Shown: in pieces, positions 62,635 through 64,000 of the stretch
Position numbering within the stretch: position 1 is the stretch's first letter
Layout: every line of letters starts with the position of its first letter
NCBI RefSeq assembly: GCF_048060115.1
Contig: NZ_JBHMIM010000003.1
Span: 133,254 to 197,253, forward strand
Origin: Micromonospora_E sp048060115
GTDB lineage: Bacteria; Actinomycetota; Actinomycetes; Mycobacteriales; Micromonosporaceae
Reading direction: 5' to 3'
DNA length: 64,000 bases
Position numbers and translations under genes: made by a program
Notes under the pieces: generated by a model
Told to the model about the DNA's origin: nothing
Seen by the model: the letters and a program-made list of their open reading frames with translations, nothing else
Databases searched by the model: none

Positions 62635-62805
62635 CCGACCACGACCGCACGACGCGGGCGGCCGGGCACGTCGATACCCGATGGTCCCGGCCGTTCGCGA
62701 TCCGGTAGTCTCCCGATGTCCGGCAGGCCACCTGCCAGGCGCCGGTGGTGCCCGGCCCGAGTTTGGGTCCAAGTCATCGGTACGGTAACCTAGCTCGTCG
62801 CGTAC

Positions 62806-62879
62806 GGGGCTATAGCTCAGTCGGTTAGAGCGCAGAGCTGATAACTCTGAGGTCGCTGGTTCGATTCCAGCTAGCCCCA
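62806..62879 (+). tRNA. tRNA-Ile (GAU anticodon)
   Basis: 74 nt. Acceptor GGGGCTA / TAGCCCC with discriminator A; D-arm AGCTCAGTCGGTTAGAGC; anticodon stem-loop CAGAG CTGATAA CTCTG; T-loop GGTTCGATTCC. The 3' CCA is not encoded. Confidence 0.98.
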
Positions 62880-62913
62880 CTCCACGACAGTCGAGCGTAA
62901 GGGGATACACCCC

Positions 62914-63042
62914 ATGGTCAAAAAGCTCCTGATCATCGCTGCGGTCATCGGTGTGGCCGCCTTGGTCGCGAAGAAGGTCAAGGAGACCAGCGACGAGCGT
63001 GCCCTGTGGCACGAGGCGACCACCGCTCCTGATCTTCGCTGA
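62914..63042 (+). CDS. DLW-39-like small protein
   Basis: 42 aa, ATG with AAGGGG upstream, between the two tRNA genes. One hydrophobic segment (LLIIAAVIGVAALVA, residues 5-19) flanked by Lys residues, then KKVKETSDERALWHEAT. This is the layout of the actinobacterial DLW-39 family, whose name motif DLW is ALW here. Too short for usual gene calls; function unknown. Confidence 0.8.
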   Translation: MVKKLLIIAAVIGVAALVAKKVKETSDERALWHEATTAPDLR

Positions 63043-63093
63043 TCTTCTCCTGTCCCCGGCCGGCGGTCGTCACCGTTTCGGCGGGGACCATCC

Positions 63094-63166
63094 GGGGCCA
63101 TAGCTCAACTGGCAGAGCACTGCCTTTGCAAGGCAGGGGTTAGGGGTTCGAGTCCCCTTGGCTCCA
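63094..63166 (+). tRNA. tRNA-Ala (UGC anticodon)
   Basis: 73 nt. Acceptor GGGGCCA / TGGCTCC (one G:U pair), D-arm AGCTCAACTGGCAGAGC, anticodon stem-loop CTGCC TTTGCAA GGCAG, T-arm GGGGTTCGAGTCCCC. No encoded CCA. Confidence 0.98.
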
Positions 63167-63548
63167 CCGACCGCACCATTGTGCGAAGCGGGTTTTTACT
63201 CGTGCATGCCCCCGCCCGGGTCGGGCGGGGGCATCGTCGTGTCGGTGGGGATCTTTGACACGGGATGACTCCCTGGCCGGTGAGTTGGACTTCGGCAGCG
63301 TCGCCGACCTGCTCCCCGACCTTCAGAACGCGCTCGCGCGCCAACCCGACTGTCGCCATCGACCCGGCGAACGGGGTACGGCTCGTGCTCCGGCATCGAG
63401 ACTCCCTCGATACCGAGCGCGACTTGACGGTGCCGGGCGGCACGCCCAGCACCGTCAAGTCGCGGCCTTGCCCAAGGTGCAACCGCGCCGGTAGATCTGC
63501 GACGGCGCCTGTACGTCGTCGGTGACGAGGCTGCGGAGCACCGTCGGT
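63167..63548. other. tRNA-Ala downstream region: terminator, possible gene remnant, stem-loop
   Basis: After the terminator at 63206-63234, two overlapping plus-strand frames read like one interrupted sequence: SLAGELDFGSVADLLPDLQ (frame of 63255), then VAIDPANGVRLVLRHRDSLD (frame of 63265), joined if one frameshift near 63345 is assumed. A 16-base perfect stem (63418-63433 / 63449-63464) with a 15-base loop follows. It could be a decayed gene at a tRNA-linked insertion point, but no att repeat is visible. Confidence 0.35.
63206..63234 (+). terminator. Stem-loop terminator after tRNA-Ala
   Basis: 12-base perfect arms, 5-base loop, followed by no T-run. Confidence 0.7.
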
Positions 63549-64000
63549 CAGCGTCGCCGGTACGGATCGCGGCGACGTTGAGTTAGGTAGACCAGCCCGA
63601 CGCCAGCAAAGACGAGCACCATACCGCCGACGATGACATTGATGGTATTCGTGCCGGTGAGTGCCAGTCGGTCGGCGAGCTCTTCCGCGCTGTCGGCGTC
63701 GTCGATGGCCTCGTCGACAGCGAGGTTGTCGGTTGCCGGGGCGTTCAGGCCACCAGCGCCGGCGGTTGGGCTCGGCTCGGGCTCCTCTTCCTCGACAGGG
63801 GTGGCCGATTCGGTCGGATCCGGCGTCCGGCCGGTGACTCCCCGAATCGGTGCCGCACTTTCGGTGTCTTCGACCTCGGGTTTGGCCGGTGCCTCAGGGC
63901 TGGCCGGTGCCGGCTGCTCCTGTTCCTTCTCGGCTGGGGGTTCTTCGGCTGGGGGTTCTTCGGCTGGGGGTTCTTCGGCTGGGGGTTCTTCGGCTGGGGG
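63549..64000 (-). CDS. LAxTG cell-wall-anchored protein, C-terminal part
   Basis: The gene runs off the right edge of the window, so its N-terminus is missing; 150 codons are visible. The frame ends with LALTGTNTINV, a hydrophobic segment (IVGGMVLVFAGVGLVYLT) and RRRDPYRRR, the sorting-signal layout for class E sortase (LAxTG). Before it is a Pro/Glu/Ala-rich stalk that becomes tandem PPAEE repeats (15-bp period) at the edge. Expected to be exported and covalently attached to peptidoglycan. Confidence 0.85.
63931..64000 (-). repeat. 15-bp tandem repeat encoding PPAEE, continuing beyond the window
   Basis: Four full units and a partial fifth, starting at 63931, identical in the visible part. 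Full array length is unknown. Confidence 0.95.

Noticed and set aside
58549..63012. 1487-codon minus-strand open frame across gyrA and DUF3566
   Set aside because: Antisense shadow of high-GC genes. Its start reads GIEPATSELSALRSN, the standard artefact of translating tRNA genes in reverse.
63105..63482. Minus-strand frame containing EPRGLEPLTPALQ
   Set aside because: This is tRNA-Ala read antisense, a common false gene.
1..64000. New defence system, prophage or transposon
   Set aside because: No integrase, transposase, Cas, restriction or toxin domain was recognisable; the window is core genome.

Overview
High-GC actinobacterial chromosome segment carrying the replication origin. Gene order, GTG starts, actinobacterial DnaA boxes, DUF5318, DUF3566, a DLW-39-type small protein and an Ino1/PadR pair point to Actinomycetes. 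From memory of related genomes, Micromonosporaceae (Micromonospora, Salinispora or Solwaraspora type) is my best guess; no 16S rRNA gene is present to confirm it. Most of the window is core genome and matches the Mycobacterium tuberculosis order around dnaA on both sides.

Layout: (1) 1-9.4 kb: a phosphoribosyltransferase, a zinc-ribbon protein, dnaB (minus strand, interrupted by an intein), a repeat-rich membrane protein, a beta-helix lipoprotein, and the rpsF-ssb-rpsR-rplI operon. (2) 9.2-19.6 kb: a tiny membrane protein, nfo, two large multi-spanning membrane proteins (one GT87), a PonA-type class A PBP, DUF5318, and padR-ino1. (3) 19.7-28.2 kb: ogt and a GNAT gene, a short poorly recognised stretch (ribbon-helix-helix-like protein plus two small ORFs), an NfeD-like/flotillin pair, a zinc-ribbon membrane protein, cca, and a hypothetical gene. 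(4) 28.2-36.5 kb: murJ, a pseudokinase membrane protein, sigM, its anti-sigma factor, trxB-trxA and cwlM. (5) 36.6-47.7 kb: a GNAT gene, an aminotransferase, a D-Ala-D-Ala-ligase-like gene, a HIT-like gene, parB-parA with five parS sites, rsmG, jag, yidC, yidD, rnpA and rpmH. (6) 48.3-63.2 kb: dnaA, oriC, dnaN, gnd, recF, dciA, gyrB, gyrA (with an intein), DUF3566, tRNA-Ile, a DLW-39-like gene and tRNA-Ala. (7) Right edge: a truncated LAxTG cell-wall-anchored protein with PPAEE repeats.

How they fit together: initiation (DnaA, oriC, DciA, DnaB, SSB, DnaN), topology control (GyrAB), segregation (ParAB/parS), ribosomal and membrane-insertion genes (rpmH, rnpA, yidD, yidC, jag), and cell-wall lipid II handling (MurJ, its pseudokinase partner, CwlM, PonA, Ddl-like) are packed around one origin. 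I found no CRISPR array, prophage, transposase or restriction system.

The least ordinary items are: a DnaB intein with the sequence marks of the rare class 3 splicing mechanism and a decayed homing endonuclease; a second, class 1 GyrA intein with both endonuclease motifs kept; a free-standing pseudokinase plus discoidin-like sensor next to murJ; parS sites lying inside the parA reading frame; and DnaA-box clusters in several promoters outside oriC.
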